Below are positions 6,834 through 12,629 of a DNA stretch of 29,629 nucleotides, piece by piece. The stretch spans positions 1 to 29,629 of the IMG/VR virus record IMGVR_UViG_3300043411_001497. The stretch is one strand, 5' to 3'. The notes under the pieces were generated by a model. It saw nothing but the letters and a program-made list of their open reading frames with translations. It was not told the origin of the DNA and made no database searches. How positions within the stretch are numbered: the stretch's first letter is position 1; every line of letters begins with the position of its first letter. The translations under genes were made by a program, and so were the position numbers. This DNA comes from a virus.

Positions 6834-7188
6834 ACGCCCGCACGCTCTCGGCCAGTTTCCGCGTTTGCTCGGCCAGCGTCTCACGTCGCACGGCATCGGT
6901 GATCGTCACGCGCTTCTCTCCCGGACGGTCTAGAACCCATGTGATGCGACCAAGCGCCTGCACCTTGCGTGCGCTCCAGCCGGCAAGGTACAGCGTGAGC
7001 CACTTCTGCGCCCGTGCAGGTGTCATCCACCAGACGCGCGGACCGGGACAGAAGCGGCCGTCCATCGCCTGCGCCAGCCCATCGCCGCGCCCTGGTTGGT
7101 TGTCGGGTGTGCGATATGTCACACGCACGTCCCATTTGCCGACGTATTCAAGTTCAACCGTGTCGTCGGTGTTGGTTTGGATGGTCAT
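6811..7188 (-). CDS. hypothetical 125-aa protein
   Basis: The start overlaps the upstream stop as ATGA. The N-terminal half is beta-rich (DTVELEYVGKWDVRVTYRT). The middle contains CPGPRVWWMTPARAQKW, and the C-terminal half is helical with a run of Arg and Glu residues. The protein is soluble and without metal motifs. I do not recognise a family, and its role in the early region is unknown. Confidence 0.6.
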   Translation of the reverse strand: MTIQTNTDDTVELEYVGKWDVRVTYRTPDNQPGRGDGLAQAMDGRFCPGPRVWWMTPARAQKWLTLYLAGWSARKVQALGRITWVLDRPGEKRVTITDAVRRETLAEQTRKLAESVRAYDLLAES

Positions 7189-7298
7189 TTCTTCAGGCTC
7201 CGTCTAAGCATTTCCGCCAGCGCAACCGCCAGCGCGTTGTAACCGCTTTCGCGTGCGCGTTGCACGGCGATGGCGAGTGATAGTTGTTCGGTGGTCAT
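7185..7298 (-). CDS. small helical protein, 37 aa
   Basis: The 37-residue frame is predicted to be one long amphipathic helix with a basic end (LRRSLKK). It is joined to both neighbours by ATGA overlaps: its start with the stop of the S26-like gene (7295-7298), and its stop with the start of the next gene (7185-7188). This double coupling is the main reason for calling it a gene. No family is recognised. Confidence 0.5.
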   Translation of the reverse strand: MTTEQLSLAIAVQRARESGYNALAVALAEMLRRSLKK

Positions 7299-7654
7299 TT
7301 GATTATGATTCTGCCTAAATACTGCTGCGCCGTCACGACTTCCGTTGCGCGTTCATTGTCACCCCGCGTGACCACGTAGCGCCGACCATCTGCCGACGTG
7401 CGGACCGAAACAACCCGGTGCGCGTACAGCGTCCAACCTTGGCGGAATTTGATCACGTCGCCTTCCTTTAGGTCTAGGAATGGCACCGAACGGTCAACTG
7501 TGACCACTGCGCCGTCCGGTATGGCTGGGGCCATGCAATCGCCTCGAATCTCAAGCAAGGGAGCGGCGCAGAGGGTGGCGCAGAGCAGGGCGGAGAGCGT
7601 TGCGACTAGCGGACCCGATATAGCGCGGGATGTGTTGTGGTGGCCGGTGGTCAT
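7295..7654 (-). CDS. membrane-anchored S26/S24-like peptidase with Cys at the nucleophile position
   Basis: The 119-residue protein has an N-terminal hydrophobic segment (about residues 14-32) and then the signature of signal-peptidase-like S26/S24 proteins. GDCMAPAIPDG (38-48) sits where GxSMxPxxxxG is usual. It is followed by LKEGDVIKF (62-70), AHRVV (78-82) and TRGDN (96-100). This layout is closest to the SipW type, which uses Ser, His and Asp; here the Ser position is Cys40, with His79 and Asp99 in the expected places. It may be a cysteine peptidase or an inactive relative. The start at 7654 is set by an ATGA overlap. Confidence 0.72.
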   Translation of the reverse strand: MTTGHHNTSRAISGPLVATLSALLCATLCAAPLLEIRGDCMAPAIPDGAVVTVDRSVPFLDLKEGDVIKFRQGWTLYAHRVVSVRTSADGRRYVVTRGDNERATEVVTAQQYLGRIIIK

Positions 7655-7857
7655 GATGCGTCGCACGCCTCCTGCCAGCAATCCTCGCCCTTCATGTGCG
7701 CAGCGGTGAGCATGGCCTTGCGTCCGCTGTAGCCGAACTCGTCCATGAGGGCCAAGGAGATTTCCCCTTGCTCAAACTGTTTCGCCTCGCGCTTCGCCCA
7801 ACTGAGGTTTCCGTTTATGTACCCCTCGATCAATTCGGTTACGGTTGTGTGATTCAT
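7651..7857 (-). CDS. small phage protein with VTELIEGYINGNLS motif
   Basis: This is a 68-residue helical protein. Its opening MNHTTVTELIEGYINGNLSW is a familiar start among short phage early proteins of unknown function. The rest is acidic and helical, ending KGEDCWQEACDAS. The start at 7857 is preferred to an in-frame one at 7878, which would run into the preceding gene. There is no SD; the leader is ACTGAATCCACC. The stop overlaps the next start as ATGA. Confidence 0.65.
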   Translation of the reverse strand: MNHTTVTELIEGYINGNLSWAKREAKQFEQGEISLALMDEFGYSGRKAMLTAAHMKGEDCWQEACDAS

Positions 7858-7868
7858 GGTGGATTCAG

Positions 7869-8297
7869 TTAAACGCACACGCCAAACCCGCGCGAGTAAT
7901 AGGAGCCAATATCAGAGCCGGCCGGCACGTCAGACGCGCGCACAAGGTACAGCGAGCAACCGCGCGGATCGCCCTGGTGATACATGCGCAGCGGTTCAGC
8001 TTCGCGTGCATTGCGAGCATCGACCACGGCTTGCGCACGCTTCAGCGCGCCTGTCTCGCGGTCAGGACACGGCCACGCATGGCGCTTATCATTTCGACCA
8101 TTGAGCCACGCCTGCGAAACGCGCTCGGGCTTGCCAGTCTTTTCATTGCGCTCAATTTCACCGTTGCACTCAGCTTCCGACCAGCGGGAAAGCGTCATTT
8201 GCGCCCGCCGCAGCGTTTCCGTCTCGGCATAGCTGAAACCCATTTTGCTCATTGTGTCGTAAAACTGACCAATCCGCATTGCTTTTGTGTATTTCAT
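7869..8297 (-). CDS. conserved phage protein, MRIGQFYDTMSKMGFSY type
   Basis: The 142-residue protein opens with KAMRIGQFYDTMSKMGFSY and then has AEAECNGEIERNEKTGKP. The middle includes RHAWPCPDRETGALKRAQAVV, and the C-terminal part (YHQGDPRGCSLYLVRASDV) looks like a small beta domain. I recognise this combination from phage early regions, where it has no assigned function. It is soluble, with no clear metal site. The leader GCGGAAAATAAT has only weak SD resemblance. Confidence 0.75.
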   Translation of the reverse strand: MKYTKAMRIGQFYDTMSKMGFSYAETETLRRAQMTLSRWSEAECNGEIERNEKTGKPERVSQAWLNGRNDKRHAWPCPDRETGALKRAQAVVDARNAREAEPLRMYHQGDPRGCSLYLVRASDVPAGSDIGSYYSRGFGVCV

Positions 8298-8338
8298 ATT
8301 ATTTTCCGCCCATCAAAGCCGGGCGCGCTTGTTATTGT

Positions 8339-8599
8339 TTACTCTTTCCAGGTAAGACGGGCGCGTATCTCGCGGCAGATGGCGCGGAATTTATCGGCTT
8401 TTGTCGGCACAGGCGGTTGGCCAGCGTTCACGGAAATTACCTGCTCGTGAAAAATGGCATCCTCCCATTGATCCATCGTTTCGCCGTCCGACGTGATAGC
8501 CTTGGGCCACTGCCCCGCCTTGGGAGGTGTGCGATAGAGCCAGCGAGCCAGAGCGAAACCGGCGACTAGGCCGGCCATTGTGCATATTGTGGTGGTCAT
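8339..8599 (-). CDS. single-span membrane protein
   Basis: The 86-residue protein begins TTTICTMAGLVAGFALARWLY, an N-terminal hydrophobic helix that is either a membrane anchor or an uncleaved signal. A polar domain follows, ending ICREIRARLTWKE. Its leader on the minus strand reads CCTGAACGCAAACACAT before the ATG, with no SD and some resemblance to the TGAACGAA leaders near 25 kb. Function unknown. Confidence 0.6.
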   Translation of the reverse strand: MTTTICTMAGLVAGFALARWLYRTPPKAGQWPKAITSDGETMDQWEDAIFHEQVISVNAGQPPVPTKADKFRAICREIRARLTWKE

Positions 8600-8626
8600 A
8601 TGTGTTTGCGTTCAGGAAACCAAATA

Positions 8627-8650
8627 GAGCCCACCCCGCAGAATGGGCTC
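8627..8650 (-). terminator. intercistronic hairpin GAGCCCA/TGGGCTC
   Basis: A perfect 7-bp inverted repeat (8627-8633 with 8644-8650) encloses a 10-base loop, between the gene ending at 8664 and the gene starting at 8599. On the minus strand it is followed by TATTTGG, so it could be a weak terminator or an RNA-processing element. A very similar hairpin lies at 9594-9618. Confidence 0.45.
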
Positions 8651-8663
8651 GATGGGTCGCCGT

Positions 8664-8930
8664 TTACTGGCCCTTGGCGCGGGCGACGGCGGCACGGGCA
8701 TGTGCCATACGGTCTGCGTTAATAGGGTCGGCCAGGTACTTGTCGGCCAACAGCTCCTCCAACGCATCCAGCAACTCAGCGTGTCCGGTTTCATCGTTTA
8801 TCGTTTCAACAAATTCGGCGACCAAATCATCGCTCGGTTTCGGTCCTGGAAAGCAGGCGGAGATGCGGCGTGCTGCCCGCTCTGCTCCCTTCGTGTGCCC
8901 TGCCGCTGTGCTTTTGTTTTGTGTGTGCAT
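8664..8930 (-). CDS. conserved phage protein, LLADKYLADPINADRM type
   Basis: The 88-residue protein has a polar N-terminus and a helical C-terminal half containing ELLDALEELLADKYLADPIN, then NADRMAHARAAVARAKGQ. The LLADKYLADPIN-x-DRM string recurs, as far as I know, in many phage early proteins of unknown function. The minus-strand leader is A/C-rich (AACACCACACAACATCACAC) and has no SD. No catalytic motif is visible. Confidence 0.72.
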   Translation of the reverse strand: MHTQNKSTAAGHTKGAERAARRISACFPGPKPSDDLVAEFVETINDETGHAELLDALEELLADKYLADPINADRMAHARAAVARAKGQ

Positions 8931-8964
8931 TGGGTGTGATGTTGTGTGGTGTTATCGCTAATCA

Positions 8965-8990
8965 AAAGAGTGCCGCCCGGCGGGAAGCAC
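8965..8990 (-). terminator. weak GC-rich hairpin with short T-run
   Basis: On the minus strand a compact CCCGCCGGGCGG stem is followed by CACTCTTTTG. It sits just downstream of the clamp-like gene, which ends at 9007, so it may end that transcript. The loop is very short and the T-run is only four bases, so confidence is low. Confidence 0.28.
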
Positions 8991-9006
8991 GATTTGACGA
9001 GGCGAT

Positions 9007-9564
9007 CTATTTGGCCTTCTGACTAACCGGCATGAGGACGCCTTTAGCACCTTCGCAGGCAAAGCCCACCGCATCGCCAAAGGTCCCGCACTTATGCGGG
9101 CCGACCAGGATGGGCTTGTTCGCATCGGCCGTCTGGAGATTAAGCAAGACGCCTTGCGTCCCCATGGCCTGCGCAAGCTCCCAAAGCAGCTTTGCGTCAA
9201 TGGCCACGGTGAAATTGTAGCCGTCCGGTTCCGGCACAACCTGCCGCCAGTTAGGGAACTTCTCATTACGGCCAACGCCCTCGCGTGGCATTGTGGCACC
9301 GTTGGTCAGCGTTGCCACGCCGTTAGCTTCTAGCACCACGTCCTGACGTGTCAGCTTGCGTCCAGCCTTCAGGCACTCGCCGGACAGGAATCCCGATGCG
9401 TCCTTGTCGGTCACTTCTACCGGGACAATGGCCATTGCCTTGCCGTTAGTGGAGACGAGGAATCCGGCACCGTCCTTAACGTCCAGATAGGGTTCACTGA
9501 TAGCCGGGCGATGCGCGTCTTTAGATGCGGTCAGTTCAACTTTGCAGTCTTTGTGGATTTTCAT
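9007..9564 (-). CDS. sliding-clamp-like protein (short)
   Basis: The 185-residue protein carries beta-clamp-like features in order: a strand-turn LVSTNGKAMAIVPVEV (compare DGRxLAxxxV in DnaN), then EANGVATLTNG, FPNWRQVVPEP, a helix AKLLWELAQAMG, PILVGP, and a C-terminal GVLMPV resembling the VMPM end of DnaN. Clamps tether polymerases to DNA. DnaN has about 366 residues in three domains; this would be only two domains or one and a half, so it may form larger rings or be a divergent relative. AAAGGA lies seven to eight bases before the ATG. The assignment is by motif pattern only. Confidence 0.55.
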   Translation of the reverse strand: MKIHKDCKVELTASKDAHRPAISEPYLDVKDGAGFLVSTNGKAMAIVPVEVTDKDASGFLSGECLKAGRKLTRQDVVLEANGVATLTNGATMPREGVGRNEKFPNWRQVVPEPDGYNFTVAIDAKLLWELAQAMGTQGVLLNLQTADANKPILVGPHKCGTFGDAVGFACEGAKGVLMPVSQKAK

Positions 9565-9593
9565 GTATGTGTCCTTTGTTTAACTACTCATCG

Positions 9594-9618
9594 CAGCCCA
9601 CTCGCACGGAATGGGCTG
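9594..9618 (-). terminator. second intercistronic hairpin CAGCCCA/TGGGCTG
   Basis: A perfect 7-bp inverted repeat (9594-9600 with 9612-9618) has an 11-base loop between the GGQ-domain gene (ends 9628) and the clamp-like gene (starts 9564). It shares AGCCCAC...GAATGGGCT with the hairpin at 8627-8650. There is no convincing T-run, so it may be a processing or attenuation element rather than a terminator. Confidence 0.42.
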
Positions 9619-9627
9619 AGGGAGGGG

Positions 9628-9837
9628 TTAATCAGTCCAGCCCATTTCAGACAGCGCCCACTCGATCATTTCCGTTGCTATGCGCTTGTTGCGGATTCGG
9701 CTCCTGCTCATCTCGCAAACGGCAACTGTGCGGGTTGGAAGGTGTTCGACGCGAACCGCCGGGTTCGGCAGCCCCGCCTGTTGGCCCCCCTTGTCTGCGG
9801 GGTAAACCAGCTCAATCTTTAGATGTTCGGCCTTCAT
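9628..9837 (-). CDS. stand-alone GGQ (release-factor-like) domain protein
   Basis: The 69-residue protein aligns by eye with the catalytic domain of class I release factors. It has GGQ at residues 17-19, then PNPAVRVEHLPTRTVAVC (25-41), where RF1 has AxRxTHLPTGIVVEC, then a MSRSRIRNKRIATEMI stretch matching the RSQxxNKxxA motif. In RF1, YaeJ/ArfB and ICT1 this domain hydrolyses the peptidyl-tRNA ester. Codon-reading domains are absent, and there is no long basic tail like that of ArfB. It could be a ribosome-rescue factor or could alter termination. No SD; it lies 12 bases after the upstream gene. Confidence 0.68.
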   Translation of the reverse strand: MKAEHLKIELVYPADKGGQQAGLPNPAVRVEHLPTRTVAVCEMSRSRIRNKRIATEMIEWALSEMGWTD

Positions 9838-9849
9838 CGGGGGCGACCG

Positions 9850-10116
9850 TTAAAACCGAGCAATACTATAAGCCTTGCGGATTGCGCGCACGCGGATGCG
9901 TAAATAGTCCTCTCTCGACTGATAAGCACGGCGCTCCGCGAGTTGGTCGGCCAACCACTCCAAATCCTCGGCTTTTGATTTAGCGTAAGCGTCGCGGCCA
10001 GCCTTTGCCGATTCCTTTGTTGCACCGGGCTCCGCGAGTAAATCGCGGTGCATGGTCTCAACGTCAATAATGTCGCCGTGGATCATTTCGTCTAGCGTCT
10101 GTGCCTGTGTGTCCAT
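9850..10116 (-). CDS. hypothetical helical 88-aa protein
   Basis: The protein begins MDTQAQTLDEMIHGD and is acidic and helical, with KAEDLEWLADQLAERRAYQ in the middle and a basic end. Its first residues and its leader are near-duplicates of those of the gene at 10284-10523 (MDTKAQT), suggesting that the 5' end of one gene was copied to the other. The leader is A/C-rich (AACACCCCAAACACCCC) with no SD. Function unknown. Confidence 0.62.
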   Translation of the reverse strand: MDTQAQTLDEMIHGDIIDVETMHRDLLAEPGATKESAKAGRDAYAKSKAEDLEWLADQLAERRAYQSREDYLRIRVRAIRKAYSIARF

Positions 10117-10140
10117 ATGATTGGGGTGTTTGGGGTGTTA
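10097..10140 (-). repeat. duplicated leader plus start region, copy 1
   Basis: About 44 bp, covering the C/A-rich leader, the ATG and the first codons of the gene at 9850-10116, is repeated nearly exactly at 10504-10548 ahead of another gene. The shared leader reads TAACACCCCAAACACCCC on the minus strand. Confidence 0.6.
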
Positions 10141-10287
10141 GCGGCGGAAGGTGGCGTGCGCGTCATACCGGGCGCGGCGGCGATTAGGCGGGCGTCTTGT
10201 GCGGATGCTCCGAAGCCATCTAGTGCAACGGCAACAGGCGCATCGTTTTTCCCGGTCAAGTAGCATCGAGAGCGAGGAAGGGGTCAT
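10138..10287 (-). CDS. small basic Cys-rich protein, 49 aa
   Basis: This 49-residue frame begins MTPSSLSMLLDREK, continues CACCRCTRWLRS, and ends in an Arg-rich tail. Its ATG at 10287 overlaps the upstream stop as ATGA and its TAA lies in the leader of the next gene, so it neatly fills the gap. The CxCCxC-like cluster could bind metal. Composition alone would be weak evidence; the coupling junction raises it. No family is recognised. Confidence 0.42.
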   Translation of the reverse strand: MTPSSLSMLLDREKRCACCRCTRWLRSIRTRRPPNRRRARYDAHATFRR

Positions 10288-10523
10288 ACGGAAGCAGCTA
10301 GGCGCATGGCGCGATTGCGCTCGGCAATGATTAGCTTACGCGCACCGTCGGCCGCGTCGTGATAGTAGGCGTAAAACTTGCCATTGAACCGGAATCCGCG
10401 ACTGCGCGTTGTCTTAGCGGAAACGATAAGTCCGCGCCGATACACTTCGGCGTCTATCAGTTCAAGGTCCTCGGCTGAAACCGAAAACAGAGTGAGTCCC
10501 GCCGTCTGTGCTTTTGTGTCCAT
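10284..10523 (-). CDS. hypothetical 79-aa protein
   Basis: The protein begins MDTKAQTAGLTLFSVSAED, sharing its opening and leader with the gene at 9850-10116. Its middle contains RRGLIVSAKTTRSRGFRFNGKF, a likely beta hairpin, followed by a helical GARKLIIAERNRAMRLA segment. It is basic and soluble, with an A/C-rich leader and no SD. No family is recognised. Confidence 0.6.
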   Translation of the reverse strand: MDTKAQTAGLTLFSVSAEDLELIDAEVYRRGLIVSAKTTRSRGFRFNGKFYAYYHDAADGARKLIIAERNRAMRLAASV

Positions 10524-10548
10524 GTGATTAGGGGTGTTTGGGGTGTTA
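10504..10548 (-). repeat. duplicated leader plus start region, copy 2
   Basis: This is the second copy of the approximately 45-bp leader and start segment described at 10097-10140. It carries TAACACCCCAAACACCCC ahead of the ATG at 10523. The copies differ by a few bases and one short indel. Confidence 0.6.
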
Positions 10549-10764
10549 GGAGGCTGACGCGGGTTGCGCAGTAATGACCAACGCCCCGCGTCGGCGCGCA
10601 GACTCCCCGGCCGCTCGCATGAGCGCGGCTGAATAATGCGGCGAAGACATCACAAACTCACCGCAGAAGCGGAGAACGAAGCGCGCATCGGCATGGCCGC
10701 AGAACTCGCGGCGAATCGTATAGCGTGCATCGGATTTCACGGGGCGGACTGTGTTCGTTTCCAT
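10546..10764 (-). CDS. small conserved phage protein, YTIRREFCGH type
   Basis: The 72-residue protein contains ARYTIRREFCGHADARFVLRF, then CGEFVMSSPHYSAALMRAAG and RRGALVITAQPA. The paired FCGH and FCGE phrases, followed by a helix and a final strand, are a pattern I recognise from phage early regions without known function. Cys and His residues could bind metal. The leader is A-rich (CCGCAAAAACCAATCCC) and lacks an SD. Confidence 0.68.
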   Translation of the reverse strand: METNTVRPVKSDARYTIRREFCGHADARFVLRFCGEFVMSSPHYSAALMRAAGESARRRGALVITAQPASAS

Positions 10765-10790
10765 GGGATTGGTTTTTGCGGTTAGAACTG

Positions 10791-11003
10791 TCAGCGACTA
10801 GCTACGGCATAGTCCGGCTCATAGCTCCAATCCTTGCAGTCAGGCAGGGAAATGCTTGCGACTTGGTTCGCGCCATAACCAGCACGCGCCAACGCTCTGC
10901 CGAATGTTTCGCACGGCGCGACGTAGAGAGTGATATTTTTACCGTCGCACAAAGATACGGCATGAAGCGTGACCGATGAAGGGACTGAATTACGGGTTTT
11001 CAT
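10791..11003 (-). CDS. hypothetical 70-aa protein
   Basis: The protein begins MKTRNSVPSSVTLHAVSL and has a beta strand KNITLYVAP, then a helix ETFGRALARAGYGAN and a polar end WSYEPDYAVASR. It is neutral and soluble. No domain is recognised and no SD is present. It lies 23 bases after the upstream gene and is in the same leftward unit. Confidence 0.58.
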   Translation of the reverse strand: MKTRNSVPSSVTLHAVSLCDGKNITLYVAPCETFGRALARAGYGANQVASISLPDCKDWSYEPDYAVASR

Positions 11004-11026
11004 TTGAAACGGTTTTGCGTGGCCAA

Positions 11027-11344
11027 TTACTGCGCAGTGTTAAACGCCACCCAGAGATTGCGCGTGAGCGGATGTTTCTCGCGCAATTCAATCATGGCTT
11101 CGTTTACAATGTCCGTCCGGCTTCCCGCGCGCGGGAACGTCGCATAACGCGTCTTGGGCGCAATCGTGAGAGTCGATCCGTCAGCCAGCACATAGCGTGT
11201 GCTGTGGGAGACGCGCACAACGGCGAAAACCTTTGCTTTGAGATAGGCCGCCCCGTGCGGACAGCATAGGCCGTTGTGGTAACTAACCGTGAATTGCGAC
11301 GCAATCGCGTGCTTCGCTTCCTGCTGTGTGTTGTTCGTTTCCAT
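11027..11344 (-). CDS. first gene of the leftward early unit, 105 aa
   Basis: The start METNNTQQ at 11344 is preferred to a GTG two codons upstream. The protein has a beta-rich centre with SQFTVSYHNGLCCPHGAAYL, then VFAVVRVSHSTRYVL and a polar C-terminus. CCPHG could be part of a metal site. It is the promoter-proximal gene of the leftward block that ends near position 61, so it may be transcribed first. Function unknown. Confidence 0.62.
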   Translation of the reverse strand: METNNTQQEAKHAIASQFTVSYHNGLCCPHGAAYLKAKVFAVVRVSHSTRYVLADGSTLTIAPKTRYATFPRAGSRTDIVNEAMIELREKHPLTRNLWVAFNTAQ

Positions 11345-11503
11345 GCCCACACCCTACCACATCCCACTAGCATTACTAGCATTTTCTTTCTTACAACTTC
11401 CATCCAACTTCCACACCAACCGTTTACAATTTGTTTTTGTTTTCTACTTACCGCACGCACGGCCCGCTTTACTCCCTCGCACCATCCGCGCACACTCCAG
11501 CCC
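11345..11503. promoter_or_regulatory. divergent control region with tandem repeats
   Basis: This A/T- and C-rich spacer separates the leftward early unit from the rightward 203-aa gene. It holds two perfect tandem copies of ACTAGCATT (11366-11374 and 11375-11383) and two copies of CAACTTCC (11394-11401 and 11405-11412). A rightward TTTACA (11423-11428) lies 16 bases before TACTTA (11445-11450), a weak promoter-like pair. Regulator binding at the repeats is inference. Confidence 0.5.
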
Positions 11504-12115
11504 ATGCACTCCGATGAAATGCTGACGGTGGATGATGACGGCCCCGCTTCCGTACCGGCACCCAAACTCACGAAGTCAGGCCAGCCAGACCAACGCTCGG
11601 CCCGCAGCCCGCAGCGTCTCGCGGCGAACAAGAACAACGCCAAAACAGCCGGCATCCCGAAAGGCCTTGAGTTTCCGCACAAGCGCACGCTGATTCACCA
11701 GCAAGAGAAGGCCATTGAAGCAATCGCAACGTCTGTCCTTGAGAAAGGGGAGACCGGCATCCGCAATTCGCCGACCCTCGGCCCAGTGACCGAGAAGGAT
11801 CGCCGCGTTGTCGCTCGCGTGCTCGGCATGCCGGCCGAGGATTTCCAATCCCGCATCGCAACCAAGCTAGAAGAAATCGCCGACAAGGTGGCAGCTCGTA
11901 TGCAGGAGAAACTTGACGCCGACCTGTACAAGCCGGCCGAATTGAACATGGCGCTGGCGATCAGTCTGGACAAGCATGCCGCTGTTTCGGGCAGAAATGC
12001 CCTTAAGGGCGCTTCCGTGAACATTCAGGTCAATAACTACGGGGAAACCAGCAAAGAGGCTCTAATTGCCGAAATTCGCGGCGCAATGGGCATTGCTGAG
12101 GCGGTCAAGGTGTGA
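11504..12115 (+). CDS. hypothetical helical protein, possibly packaging related
   Basis: The 203-residue protein has a disordered basic N-terminus (about residues 1-55), then a helical region with EKAIEAIATSVLEKG and VTEKDRRVVARVLGMPAED. A long amphipathic helix follows (KLEEIADKVAARMQEKLDAD), then LNMALAISLDKHAAVSG and a final SVNIQVNNYGETSKEAL strand-helix. The LAISLDKHAAVSG-type helix followed by a VNIQVNNYG strand faintly recalls some small-terminase-like proteins, but I would not name it. No SD; an alternative start lies five codons downstream. It is transcribed away from the early unit. Confidence 0.62.
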   Translation: MHSDEMLTVDDDGPASVPAPKLTKSGQPDQRSARSPQRLAANKNNAKTAGIPKGLEFPHKRTLIHQQEKAIEAIATSVLEKGETGIRNSPTLGPVTEKDRRVVARVLGMPAEDFQSRIATKLEEIADKVAARMQEKLDADLYKPAELNMALAISLDKHAAVSGRNALKGASVNIQVNNYGETSKEALIAEIRGAMGIAEAVKV

Positions 12116-12269
12116 GACGGACGGCCACTAGTTGAGACTGAGTCTCAAGAAGCGTTATTGAGACTGAGTCGCAGATGGTTTCGCGGACCACCCGCGTTTC
12201 CCGCAGTCCGCCAGCTGCGCAGAATCGTGCAAATTGCACGAAAGCCAGGGCGGAAAGCGTGGTAGTCAT
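12105..12269 (-). CDS. possible small leftward gene, 54 aa
   Basis: The frame begins MTTTLSALAFVQFARFCAAGG and ends TQSQLVAVRLTP. A purine-rich AAAGGGGGGG lies about seven bases before the ATG, a possible SD. Its 3' end overlaps the end of the convergent rightward gene by 11 bases, and its coding region contains both copies of the TTGAGACTGAGTC element. The palindromes may be the real function of this DNA, so coding is uncertain. Confidence 0.33.
   Translation of the reverse strand: MTTTLSALAFVQFARFCAAGGLRETRVVRETICDSVSITLLETQSQLVAVRLTP
12132..12173. repeat. 17-bp palindrome plus degenerate second copy
   Basis: TTGAGACT-G-AGTCTCAA is a perfect 8+1+8 inverted repeat at 12132-12148. TTGAGACTGAGTC recurs at 12158-12170, 26 bp downstream start to start, followed by GCA instead of the matching arm. 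Perfect arms, odd symmetry and a spaced repeat fit an operator for a dimeric protein. Confidence 0.6.
12225..12241. repeat. second 17-bp palindrome
   Basis: TCGTGCAA-A-TTGCACGA is a perfect 8+1+8 inverted repeat with the same geometry as the element at 12132-12148 but a different sequence. It lies in the same gene-poor stretch. It may be a binding site for a different dimeric regulator or a recombinase site. Confidence 0.55.
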
Positions 12270-12629
12270 TGCAAATCCCCCCCTTTCCTGTCCCGATTGC
12301 GTGCCGGTCACTTTGCAACGCCTACTGTGCCATAGGAGAACGCGCCTAGAAGGCGTCAAATTCCGCTTTTACGGGCCGATCTAGGCTTGGTGCGTCCACT
12401 GACCCGCAGTACAGGCCGAAAACGGCAAGGCGTGGCGCAAATCCGGCCGAAAAGCGCCGTCAGCTCGCCAGACGGCACCCACCGGGGGGGGGGATCGGCC
12501 GGGGCGGGGGCACTCGAAGTTCTAATACATTACGGGTGTATTACAAAATTTTGCAGTAGTGTTTTTTTGCATTTTCCAGAAACTACCCACTCATCCAATT
12601 CGGTCACGCATCCTCAAGAAGGTTTGGTC
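12270..12629. other. structured gene-poor region, origin-proximal
   Basis: No convincing gene is visible. The stretch holds a GCCGTC/GACGGC hairpin (12456-12461 with 12471-12476), a run of ten G (12484-12493) and then GGGG and GGGGG blocks. A TAATACA/TGTATTA hairpin (12523-12529 with 12537-12543) and the palindrome CAAAATTTTG (12544-12553) follow. From about 12520 the DNA turns AT-rich. Together with the repeats at 12599-12758 this looks like a control or origin region. Confidence 0.45.

Noticed and set aside
11504-12115. Small terminase subunit
   Set aside because: The helical C-terminal part is only faintly similar and the gene is far from the large subunit at 29018, so it is left as hypothetical.
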